From positions 1 through 6,732 of the forward strand of contig VBKX01000614.1 of NCBI GenBank assembly GCA_005879435.1: a DNA stretch of 6,732 nt. Reading direction: 5' to 3'. Below, in pieces: positions 1 to 5,307 of this stretch (position 1 is the stretch's first letter; every line of letters begins with the position of its first letter). The position numbers were made by a program, and so were the translations under genes. The notes under the pieces are model-generated. The model saw only the letters and a program-made list of their open reading frames with translations. It was not told the origin of the DNA and searched no databases. This stretch comes from Deltaproteobacteria bacterium. GTDB taxonomy: Bacteria > Desulfobacterota > Binatia > UBA9968.

Positions 1-594
1 GCCTTCATAAATCATCTGATCGGCAAATTCCCACGGCACTGAGATCATGCTAATGGCGTGTTGCTGTTTGATCTCGTCGGCCATCTTGCGCAATTCTTTG
101 CGCCGCATATGCATGCCGCCGAAGCGCAGCAACCCTTCGCGATCGTGAAGCATCGCCTGGATCACCTGTAAACCATGACTGGGCTGCGACTTGGCAATCC
201 AGATCAATCGACCACCACCGCCATCCACGGCGGACATGTAGGCTTCAATCTCGGACTCAGATTCGAAGAGCGAAACCGGCTTTTTCTGCGCCGTCTCTTC
301 CTGGGGCGCGACCAACCCCTTCTGCGCCAACTTGAAGCGTGACCGCTTGATTTCTTTCTTCAGGTCTTTATCGCGCGTTTGCCGCTCGATCTCGCCGAGC
401 GCTTCGACCGCCGCCGCGTCGAAAATTTTGCCGAGAGAAAAAATCACCGCGAGATCGGTCTCCCGCTCTTTTCCCAGTTGCATCTTCAGCCGAGAAACGA
501 GATCCGGCGCGGTCGCATCGACAGCTAGGCTCAATTCCCGCAGCGTCGCGAGCCCTGATTTAATCTCTTCTTCGTGCGATTTATTCTTTGCCAA
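1..594 (-). CDS. Unrecognised protein, C-terminus cut by window edge
   Basis: The frame is open for 198 codons and leaves the window at base 1. The best start is TTG at 594-592, because an in-frame stop lies at 627-625 and no ATG or GTG falls between; the ribosome site is weak. The product is soluble, with no signal peptide or membrane segment. Residues about 7-95 are helical and highly charged, with a HEAT-like character: a run of Leu/Ala helices ends in a basic stretch, DKDLKKEIKRSRFKLAQKGL (75-94). A Pro/Glu/Lys linker (95-108) follows. From about 109 a second alpha/beta-like domain begins, with YMSAVDGGGGRLIWIAK (119-135). I do not recognise a named family. The basic 75-94 segment could contact nucleic acid or another protein, but that is only inference. 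The coding strand is supported by the uninterrupted frame and coherent amphipathic pattern; the opposing plus-strand frame is Ser/Arg-rich and looks like a shadow. Confidence 0.75.
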   Translation of the reverse strand, partial: MAKNKSHEEEIKSGLATLRELSLAVDATAPDLVSRLKMQLGKERETDLAVIFSLGKIFDAAAVEALGEIERQTRDKDLKKEIKRSRFKLAQKGLVAPQEETAQKKPVSLFESESEIEAYMSAVDGGGGRLIWIAKSQPSHGLQVIQAMLHDREGLLRFGGMHMRRKELRKMADEIKQQHAISMISVPWEFADQMIYEG

Positions 595-610
595 TACGGT
601 GATCTCTATC

Positions 611-737
611 AGGTTGCTGAAAAACTACGAATACCTCGAGAGCGTAAGCATGAACGGAGAAATCATCAAGAATCTCAAATTCTCTCCGTTCGTCTTGGGC
701 CAAGTGGAAGGACTCCGAGAGAGCTTCTTGGCAGCCT
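611..737. repeat. Small intergenic element with degenerate inverted ends
   Basis: The spacer holds a block whose left end AGGTTGCTGAAAAACT (611-626) matches the reverse complement of the right end (722-737) at 11 of 16 positions. Inside, a perfect 9-bp inverted pair, GAACGGAGA (652-660) and TCTCCGTTC (683-691), encloses 22 nt. The block has no convincing reading frame of its own. Ends reading TTGCTGAAAAAC and GTTTTTCAGCAA resemble dispersed elements I recall from deltaproteobacteria-like genomes. That family link is memory rather than a search result. It is probably a decayed MITE or REP-like hairpin. Confidence 0.5.
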
Positions 738-755
738 TGCCAATGCCTTTGCCGG

Positions 756-784
756 AGTACGGCATGCCGTGCCCTTACATCATT
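756..784 (-). repeat. Palindromic repeat fragment sharing an end with the 4280-4346 element
   Basis: On the minus strand, 19 nt after the deacetylase stop, the sequence AATGATGTAAGGGCA (784-770) is identical to 4280-4294 on the plus strand. It runs straight into a perfect 12-bp palindrome, ACGGCATGCCGT (759-770). The shared end followed by a different palindrome suggests two members of one modular hairpin family. It could also act as a weak 3' RNA hairpin for the deacetylase message, though no U-run follows. Confidence 0.6.
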
Positions 785-803
785 CCGTCGTCAATGCCCA
801 ATT

Positions 804-1745
804 TCACAGCTTCGAGAGATCGCTGATCTTGCCCGGGCGGCCGGCGAATGCGAAGTTTGGCCATTCTTCGACTTGCGCATCGTGATAGTTTTCACGGTAC
901 CATTTGGCGATATCTCCGGCCGGGGCGAACCAGACTTTGCCGTGGCTCTTCGCGTAGCGGATGAACTCGCGAAGCAGGAGCGCACGAAACGGTCGTCCAC
1001 CGACGAACGGGTGATTGCCCCACATCATGAACTTGGGATCGCTTTCACCCTCTTCGTAGAGGCAATCGAAGCAGTCCTTCCACATCTGCAACAAATCCCG
1101 CGGCGTTCTGCCGGCGCGTTGATAGCTGGAGTAGTCATTCAAGTCCTGAAAATAGGATAGTACCGTGAGCTCCTTTCCCTTGATCTTGAGCGTGTATGGC
1201 GTCTCCTGATGCTGCGGGTCCATCCAGTAGGTGTAGCCGCACTCCACGATGACCTCCGGAGTCGCTACGCTCGGCGCCACGCCCGTCGAAAGATAACCGA
1301 CGGGCGACTTGCCGACTACTTTCTTCACCGCGTCCGCGGTTTTTAGCAGATCTTTTTTCTCCTGGGCGCGCTTCTTCATGTAGCTGTAATCGTGAATCCA
1401 CGTTTCGGTGCCGATCTCGTGGCCGTACTCGGCTGCTTCTTTGAAGATCTCGGGATAGTTCTGCACGGTGATTCCCGTGGGAAAGAAACTCGTGCGGATT
1501 TTTTCCGATTCAAAGACTTCAAGCATGCGGTAAATCCCGACGCGTTCGCCAAATTCGCGGTCCGTGATGATCGCCAGATTCCGTTTGGTTTCAGCATTGC
1601 GCGGGAAGCTGCGCCGATTTTCCTGTTGCAATGTATTGGGGCCGCCCAGGTCTACCGGCCAGGTCTCGAAGGCGACGCAGGGCGTGATCGCTATGCGCGC
1701 GCCATCGGGCCACTTGATCGGTTTCCGTTTGGGTTTAACTTTCAT
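804..1745 (-). CDS. PuuE-like polysaccharide deacetylase family protein (CE4/NodB fold)
   Basis: This 313-residue cytoplasmic protein has the NodB/CE4 fold of the allantoinase PuuE-like branch, which hydrolyses C-N bonds in small amides or N-acetyl sugars. Visible signatures, numbered from ATG 1745, are a basic leader and WPDGARIAI (12-20), with Glu27 in AFETW at the place of the PuuE NYEEG glutamate. Next come TSFFPTG (85-91), GHEIGTETWIHDY (108-120) in the metal-binding segment, and WGNHPFVGGRP (242-252), which matches the PuuE-type H-x-x-GRP ending. VWFAPAGDIAKWY near the C-terminus is also typical. In the metal segment the first histidine of the usual H-x3-H is Glu114, while His118 is kept. 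ATG 1745 is chosen because AGGAGG lies 4 nt upstream; in-frame ATGs at 1781 and 1805 are alternatives, 1781 having AGGA about 8 nt away. There is no signal peptide. The substrate is unknown; allantoinase activity is not implied. Confidence 0.88.
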   Translation of the reverse strand: MKVKPKRKPIKWPDGARIAITPCVAFETWPVDLGGPNTLQQENRRSFPRNAETKRNLAIITDREFGERVGIYRMLEVFESEKIRTSFFPTGITVQNYPEIFKEAAEYGHEIGTETWIHDYSYMKKRAQEKKDLLKTADAVKKVVGKSPVGYLSTGVAPSVATPEVIVECGYTYWMDPQHQETPYTLKIKGKELTVLSYFQDLNDYSSYQRAGRTPRDLLQMWKDCFDCLYEEGESDPKFMMWGNHPFVGGRPFRALLLREFIRYAKSHGKVWFAPAGDIAKWYRENYHDAQVEEWPNFAFAGRPGKISDLSKL

Positions 1746-1749
1746 CTTG

Positions 1750-1755
1750 CCTCCT
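1750..1755 (-). promoter_or_regulatory. Ribosome binding site fixing the deacetylase start
   Basis: A full AGGAGG lies 4 nt before ATG 1745. It decides against the longer readings from 1781 and 1805, which would add 12 or 20 residues without similarity to the conserved WPDGxR beginning of the family. Confidence 0.65.
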
Positions 1756-1840
1756 CGCACGGGTGAAATTTGCTTCTTCATGCCATAGTTCCTGGGCGAT
1801 TCCAAACTCGATCGCGCGTATTGTTGAACGCGGCTGTCCG

Positions 1841-1869
1841 ATTATCGCAAACCTATCCTCCTCTTTCGA
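1841..1869 (-). promoter_or_regulatory. Candidate sigma-70 promoter for the deacetylase
   Basis: On the minus strand TCGAAA (1869-1864, 4 of 6 to TTGACA) is followed after 17 nt by GATAAT (1846-1841, 5 of 6 to TATAAT). It would give an untranslated leader of roughly 85-90 nt. An imperfect palindrome TCGAA-N5-TTCGA (1866-1880) overlaps the -35 box and could be an operator. Assigned by consensus only. Confidence 0.33.
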
Positions 1870-1913
1870 AATTAGTTCGACAACCTGGCGCTCGAAACTC
1901 GCGCCTCGTCGTC

Positions 1914-1942
1914 TTGACTTGCGATGGGATGCCAGCTAATTG
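1914..1942 (+). promoter_or_regulatory. Candidate promoter for the crotonase-dehydrogenase run
   Basis: TTGACT (1914-1919, 5 of 6) is followed after 17 nt by TAATTG (1937-1942), a poor -10 match. The location is right, 33 nt before the start codon and divergent from the deacetylase. The weak -10 means either an activator-dependent promoter or a chance match. Confidence 0.28.
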
Positions 1943-1974
1943 AAATGATTGATTCTTAATCAGGAGGAACGATC

Positions 1975-2871
1975 ATGGCAGACGGGAAAATGATCGAATG
2001 TCGCGTCGATAACGGCATCGCGGTTGTGGAAATCAATCGCCCGCCGGTAAATAGTTACACGACCGAGTTATTGAAGGAATTGGATGCGGCGATTTTGGAC
2101 GCCCGCTTTGACGATAACGTGCACGCAATCGTCATCACGGGCAAGGTGGAAAAGTTTTTTTCCGCCGGCGCCGACATCAACATGCTCTCGAAGCAGTCGC
2201 TCGGATTTAAGAATAATTTCGCGCTGCACGGCCACGAAGTCCTCATGCGACTGGAAAACACGCCGAAGATCGTCATCGCCGCGATCAACGGCCACGCCAT
2301 CGGCGGCGGTCTTGAGATCGCGATGGCCTGCGATATCCGCATCGCCAAAAAAGAAGGCGGCAAGGTCGGGCTCGCCGAGATCAATCTCGGCGTCATGCCG
2401 GGTATGGGCGGCACGCAGCGCTTGCCGCGCCTGGTCGGCAAAGCCCGCGCGCTGGAACTCTGCGCCACCGGCAAAACGATCGCGTTTGAAGAAGCCCTCG
2501 AAATGGGTTTGGTTCATTACATTTACGAAAAAGAAAACTTCATGCAGGAAGTGATGGACTACGCGCGCCAGTTTACCGTACCGAACAAGAGCAGCCTCGC
2601 CGTCGGCAAAGTAAAGCGCGCGATTCAGACCGGGCTCGAACTCTCCTTGCCGGACGGACTGGCATTCGAAAGAAGGCGTCAAAGCCTATCTCGAAAAACG
2701 CACCGCGCAATTCAAGGGAAAGTAATCGTTCCCTTTCTCCACTTCAGCGTTCCGATCCCAGTTTACGATTGGAACGGCTTGAACGATTTGAACGTTTGGA
2801 ACTTTTTTAATTCAATGGAGGTTATCCAATGGCTAAGATGTTTATCGGCGGCGAGTCCGTCGACTCGGTAA
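1975..2871 (+). CDS. Enoyl-CoA hydratase/isomerase (crotonase), 3' end frameshifted
   Basis: The family hydrates trans-2-enoyl-CoA to 3-hydroxyacyl-CoA in the cytoplasm as a trimer or hexamer. AGGAGG (1962-1967) sits 7 nt before the ATG. The body is complete to residue 232: oxyanion-hole motif FSAGADI (62-68), then INGHAIGGGLEIAMACD (104-120) and GLAEINLGVMPGMGGTQ (132-148). Glu114 and Glu135 align with the two catalytic glutamates (144 and 164) of rat hydratase, so hydration chemistry is expected. After Glu232 (2668-2670) the frame breaks. The expected ending GVKAYLEKRTAQFKGK and its stop (2723-2725) lie in another frame, and the usual 12-13 residues around FATxDxKEG are missing. Read literally, the frame instead runs to 2871 with about 66 unrelated residues and overlaps the dehydrogenase start. 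The C-terminal helices help form the acyl pocket and trimer, so activity is doubtful. The gene probably heads an operon with the dehydrogenase. Substrate cannot be assigned. Confidence 0.88.
   Translation: MADGKMIECRVDNGIAVVEINRPPVNSYTTELLKELDAAILDARFDDNVHAIVITGKVEKFFSAGADINMLSKQSLGFKNNFALHGHEVLMRLENTPKIVIAAINGHAIGGGLEIAMACDIRIAKKEGGKVGLAEINLGVMPGMGGTQRLPRLVGKARALELCATGKTIAFEEALEMGLVHYIYEKENFMQEVMDYARQFTVPNKSSLAVGKVKRAIQTGLELSLPDGLAFERRRQSLSRKTHRAIQGKVIVPFLHFSVPIPVYDWNGLNDLNVWNFFNSMEVIQWLRCLSAASPSTR
2749..2802 (+). repeat. 9-bp tandem repeat, four units, with one inverted unit upstream
   Basis: Four exact 9-nt units lie end to end: GATTGGAAC (2767-2775), GGCTTGAAC (2776-2784), GATTTGAAC (2785-2793) and GTTTGGAAC (2794-2802). 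Each ends in GAAC. An inverted unit GTTCCGATC (2749-2757) precedes them across a 9-nt gap, so it can pair with the first unit at 8 of 9 positions. A run of six T (2803-2808) follows. It sits between the ancestral crotonase stop and the dehydrogenase ribosome site and could act as an attenuating RNA structure. Confidence 0.72.
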
Positions 2872-3659
2872 CCAAGAACACAACCGAAGTGCGCAATCCC
2901 GCCACGGGCGCCACCGTCGACACCGTGCCGCAAGGCAACGACAAGGACGTGCAGCAGGCGATTCAGGCCGCCGAAGAAGCTTTCAAAGTCTGGTCCGACG
3001 TCTCGCCTGAAGATCGCGGCAACGCGCTGATGAACGCGGGCGAATTGATCAAAAAAAATGCCGGCGAAATCTCCCAAATCTTAACGCAAGAGCAAGGTAA
3101 GACTCTATTCGAAGCCGGTTTGGAAATTCATCATCTGGTTCACGGTTTGGAATTTTACGCCGGACTCTCCTCGAAAGTGCGCGGCTCGCACGTGCCGCTG
3201 CCGCAAAAAGGCGCCTACGGCATGGTCGTGCGCCAACCCATCGGCGTATGTGGCGGCATCGTGCCATGGAACTTTCCGCTGACGTTGATGGGCACCAAGC
3301 TCGGCCCGGCGTTAGCCGCCGGCAACACGATCATCATTAAACCGGCGAGCACAACGCCGCTGGCAACGATCAAAGTCATCGAGCTAATCGCCCAGGCGAC
3401 CTTCGGCGAAGGGAAAGCGCAAAAGACCTTGCCGAAAGGCACGGTCAATATCGTCACTGGGCCCGGCGGCAGCGTCGGCGAGGAACTCTTACGCAACCCC
3501 CGTATTCGCCGTATAGGTGGGCCGTCACGTCATGGAAGTGGCCGGACGCGAGATCAAGCGCGTTACCTTGGAATTAGGTGGCAGCGATCCGATGATCGTC
3601 ATGGAAGATGCCAACCTCGATCTCGCCGTGAAGATGGCCGACGTCGGCCGCTATTTTAA
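2829..3659 (+). pseudogene. Aldehyde dehydrogenase, N-terminal part (frame broken at 3515)
   Basis: NAD(P)-dependent aldehyde dehydrogenases oxidise aldehydes to acids. GGAGG (2817-2821) lies 7 nt before ATG 2829. Residues 1-229 are normal for the superfamily: IGGE start, NPATG (23-27), VPWNFP with Asn148 of the oxyanion hole, and IIIKPAS with Lys171 that binds the cofactor. GPGGSVGEELLRNPRIRRI (211-229) follows. The family then expects FTGSTxVG, the turn that holds the nicotinamide cofactor. Here the Ile229 codon (3513-3515) is followed by one G, and the protein resumes at V-G-R-H in the next frame. About 7 residues (20 nt, which restores the frame and gives 487 residues in all) are missing. 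Residues after 229 in this frame, to 3659, are nonsense. It follows the crotonase by 103 nt and is likely co-transcribed. The precise aldehyde is unknown. Confidence 0.85.
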
Positions 3660-4272
3660 TTGCGGCCAGATGTGCCTGGGCGTGAAGCGTTTATTCTTGC
3701 AGGAGTCGATTGCCGATAATTTCGTCGGCGGCTTGGTGGAAATTCTCAAAAAGAAAACGGTCGGCAACGGCATGAGCAAAGAAACCCGGATGGGACCGAT
3801 CCACATCGGCTCCCAGCGCCAGGAAGTCGAAGAGCAAGTCGAAGACGCCAAAGCGCGCGGCGCCAAAGAGTTATTCGGCGGCGAGCGGCCGAAAGGCGGC
3901 GACTTCGACAAAGGTCTCTTCTATCTGCCGACGCTGATGACGAACGTGCCCGACGACGCGCGCATGACCAAGGAAGAAGTCTTCGGTCCCGCGTTGCCGG
4001 TCTATACTTTTAAGACACTGGACGAAGCGTTGGAGAAAGCCAACTCATCCGAGTTCGGCCTCGGCTCGTCGATCTGGACGCGCAATTTATTGCACGCCAA
4101 CAAAGCCATCGACAAGCTCCAAGCCGGCAACGTGTGGGTCAACTCGCTTCACTACGGTTACGACGAGTTGCCCTTCGGCGGCGTCAAATCGAGCGGCGTC
4201 GGCCGCGAGCACGGCCCCGAAGCTCTGGACTATTACCTCGAGCCTAAAGGCGTGGTCGTCGTCAACGTGTGA
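3517..4272 (+). pseudogene. Aldehyde dehydrogenase, catalytic C-terminal part
   Basis: This is the second half of the same dehydrogenase, continuing from GTG 3517 in the shifted frame. It has no ribosome site and should not be read as an independent gene. It carries the remaining catalytic residues: Glu in TLELGG (fragment residue 19) and the nucleophile Cys in FNCGQMC (residue 53). Their 34-residue spacing equals that between Glu268 and Cys302 in human ALDH2. EEVFGP, the cofactor ribose-binding glutamate motif, and LPFGGVKSSGVGREHG near the C-terminus are also intact. Residue identity stays high right up to the break, so the lesion is recent or artefactual. Without the frame being restored, the cell would make a truncated cofactor domain and no catalytic cysteine. 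The next gene, the VOC protein, starts 145 nt downstream after a hairpin repeat. Confidence 0.85.
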
Positions 4273-4279
4273 AGTTGAA

Positions 4280-4346
4280 AATGATGTAAGGGCAGACCCC
4301 TGTGTCTGCCCTTCCGGACGGGCGGCCCCATGGGATCGCCCCTACC
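4280..4346 (+). repeat. Dispersed double-hairpin intergenic repeat
   Basis: The element begins 7 nt after the dehydrogenase stop. Hairpin 1 has a perfect 10-bp stem AAGGGCAGAC (4288-4297) and GTCTGCCCTT (4304-4313). Hairpin 2 pairs GGGCGGCCC (4320-4328) with GGGATCGCCC (4332-4341), with one G-T pair and one mismatch. The outer ends GTAAGGGC (4286-4293) and GCCCCTAC (4338-4345) are inverted copies at 7 of 8 positions. The pattern matches a REP-like family I recall as common in large environmental genomes. It may also protect or partly terminate the upstream message. Confidence 0.75.
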
Positions 4347-4350
4347 AACC

Positions 4351-4365
4351 TCCATTGACAATGGA
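4351..4365. promoter_or_regulatory. Perfect palindromic operator candidate over the VOC promoter
   Basis: TCCATTG-A-CAATGGA is a perfect inverted repeat with 7-bp arms around one base. It contains the whole TTGACA box (4355-4360), so a dimeric regulator bound here would compete with RNA polymerase. The regulator is not in the window. Confidence 0.45.
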
Positions 4366-4384
4366 CGCTACATTCAACTACTTT
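4355..4384 (+). promoter_or_regulatory. Candidate sigma-70 promoter for the VOC gene
   Basis: A consensus TTGACA (4355-4360) is followed after 18 nt by TACTTT (4379-4384, 3 of 6 to TATAAT). It lies 33 nt before the VOC start codon and just after the hairpin repeat. The VOC gene may thus be transcribed separately from the broken genes before it. Confidence 0.4.
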
Positions 4385-4417
4385 GTGGTAATCTCGACAT
4401 CCTAAGGGAGGACGACC

Positions 4418-5218
4418 ATGTTTGCACAAATGCGCCATATGGCGATCGTGACCAGCAACGCGAATAACGAAGGCGATTTTTATCGGGACGTATTCGGCAT
4501 GCGCCGTTCGAGTTTGCAGCGCGCAGGCGGCGCGGTGGTCGTCGGTGACGGCTACGTCGGACTGAATCTCAACCCGCGCGCGCCAGGGCGCCAGGCGGGT
4601 TTCGATCACTTCGGGTTCGAAGTGCAAGAGGTTGAGGTCGTGTTTTCCCGACTCAAAGAAAAGTATCCCAAAATCCAAGTGCTCCATCGGCCGAGCAACC
4701 GTCCCTTCGCCGGCATCAGCATGCACGACCCGATGGGCAACGTTTTCGATCTGTCCCAGGCGAACATGGAAAACCGCCGCGACATCTACACGGACAAGGT
4801 CGAGGAGCGCAAACGCCGCATCGGCCACTTCGGCCTGCGCTGCGTCGAGCCGGAAGAATGCGGCGAGTTCTACCGCGACGTTTTCGAGTTGACCGAGCTG
4901 GAAAAACCGGCCGGAGATCCCAATCACTATCTCTCCGACGGCAAAGTCATGCTGGCGGTGATGCCCTGGAAGATTTCCGACTTCGCCGGCTCCGGCATCG
5001 AGCGACCCGCGTTGGACCATATCGGCTTCAAGGTCGAAAGTTTGACCGCATTCAAAGCCGACCTGGAAAAATTCAAGAGCGCCAATCCGGCGCCCGAAGA
5101 CCGTCCCGAGAAAAACCCGGAACGTGAGGTCCGGCAAAAACTCCTCGCGACCTGCTGCTTCGGCCAGTATCACACGTCTGATCCCGACGGCGTGCTGATC
5201 GACGTGTCGGAAAATTAG
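4418..5218 (+). CDS. Two-module VOC protein (glyoxalase/extradiol dioxygenase fold)
   Basis: This is a 266-residue soluble protein with no signal peptide; GGGAGG (4406-4411) lies 6 nt before the ATG. It holds two vicinal-oxygen-chelate modules. Module 1 (about 4-117) opens with RHMAIVT, includes FYRDVFGM (21-28) and FDHFGFEV (62-69), and ends DPMGNVFDLSQ (104-114). Module 2 (about 134-266) repeats this as GHFGLRC (136-142), FYRDVFEL (151-158), DHIGFKV (200-206) and DPDGVLIDVSEN. Both have two histidines at ligand positions (7 and 64; 137 and 201). The third ligand, normally Glu, is Asp in both (111 and 262). The fold serves ring-cleaving dioxygenases, glyoxalase I, epimerases and resistance proteins, with a divalent metal. 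The two-module layout resembles extradiol dioxygenases, but the protein is shorter than the roughly 300 residues of catechol 2,3-dioxygenase, so the reaction is left open. It is the last gene before the shared terminator. Confidence 0.9.
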   Translation: MFAQMRHMAIVTSNANNEGDFYRDVFGMRRSSLQRAGGAVVVGDGYVGLNLNPRAPGRQAGFDHFGFEVQEVEVVFSRLKEKYPKIQVLHRPSNRPFAGISMHDPMGNVFDLSQANMENRRDIYTDKVEERKRRIGHFGLRCVEPEECGEFYRDVFELTELEKPAGDPNHYLSDGKVMLAVMPWKISDFAGSGIERPALDHIGFKVESLTAFKADLEKFKSANPAPEDRPEKNPEREVRQKLLATCCFGQYHTSDPDGVLIDVSEN

Positions 5219-5240
5219 TCTTCGGTTTTTAGGAATTTCT

Positions 5241-5278
5241 AAAAGGGGCGTCCGTCGGCGAGACGGACGCCCCTTTTT
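5241..5278. terminator. Strong bidirectional intrinsic terminator
   Basis: A 16-bp perfect stem (5241-5256 with 5262-5277) around a 5-nt loop GGCGA has a GC-rich core GGGGCGTCCGTC. It is flanked by T5 on the plus strand and A4 on the other side, so both strands have a U-run. It lies 22 nt after the VOC stop and about 30 nt beyond the 3' end of the convergent membrane-protein gene, so it ends both transcripts. Confidence 0.93.
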
Positions 5279-5307
5279 GTTTGGACGCGGTGAATGCTGA
5301 GCTTGGG

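Noticed and set aside
332..826. Plus-strand 164-codon frame
   Set aside because: Ser/Arg-rich composition, no ribosome site, overlaps the better minus-strand frame and the intergenic repeat; read as a shadow.
2068..2682. Minus-strand frames opposite the crotonase
   Set aside because: Catalytic motifs are all on the plus strand; the antisense frames follow from GC-rich third positions.
2749..2802. CRISPR array
   Set aside because: Units are 9 nt with no spacers between the direct copies and no cas genes.
2829..4272. Programmed ribosomal frameshift in the dehydrogenase
   Set aside because: No slippery heptamer or pause structure at 3510-3520, and a shift would not supply the missing FTGSTx residues.
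1975..4272. Feruloyl-CoA hydratase-lyase and vanillin dehydrogenase pair
   Set aside because: Gene order is suggestive, but the dehydrogenase motif FNCGQMCLGVKR is not vanillin-dehydrogenase-like, and there is no feruloyl-CoA synthetase in the window.
4262..5173. Long minus-strand frame opposite the VOC gene
   Set aside because: Antisense to a clearly conserved two-module VOC protein, and its start lies inside that gene with no family motif.
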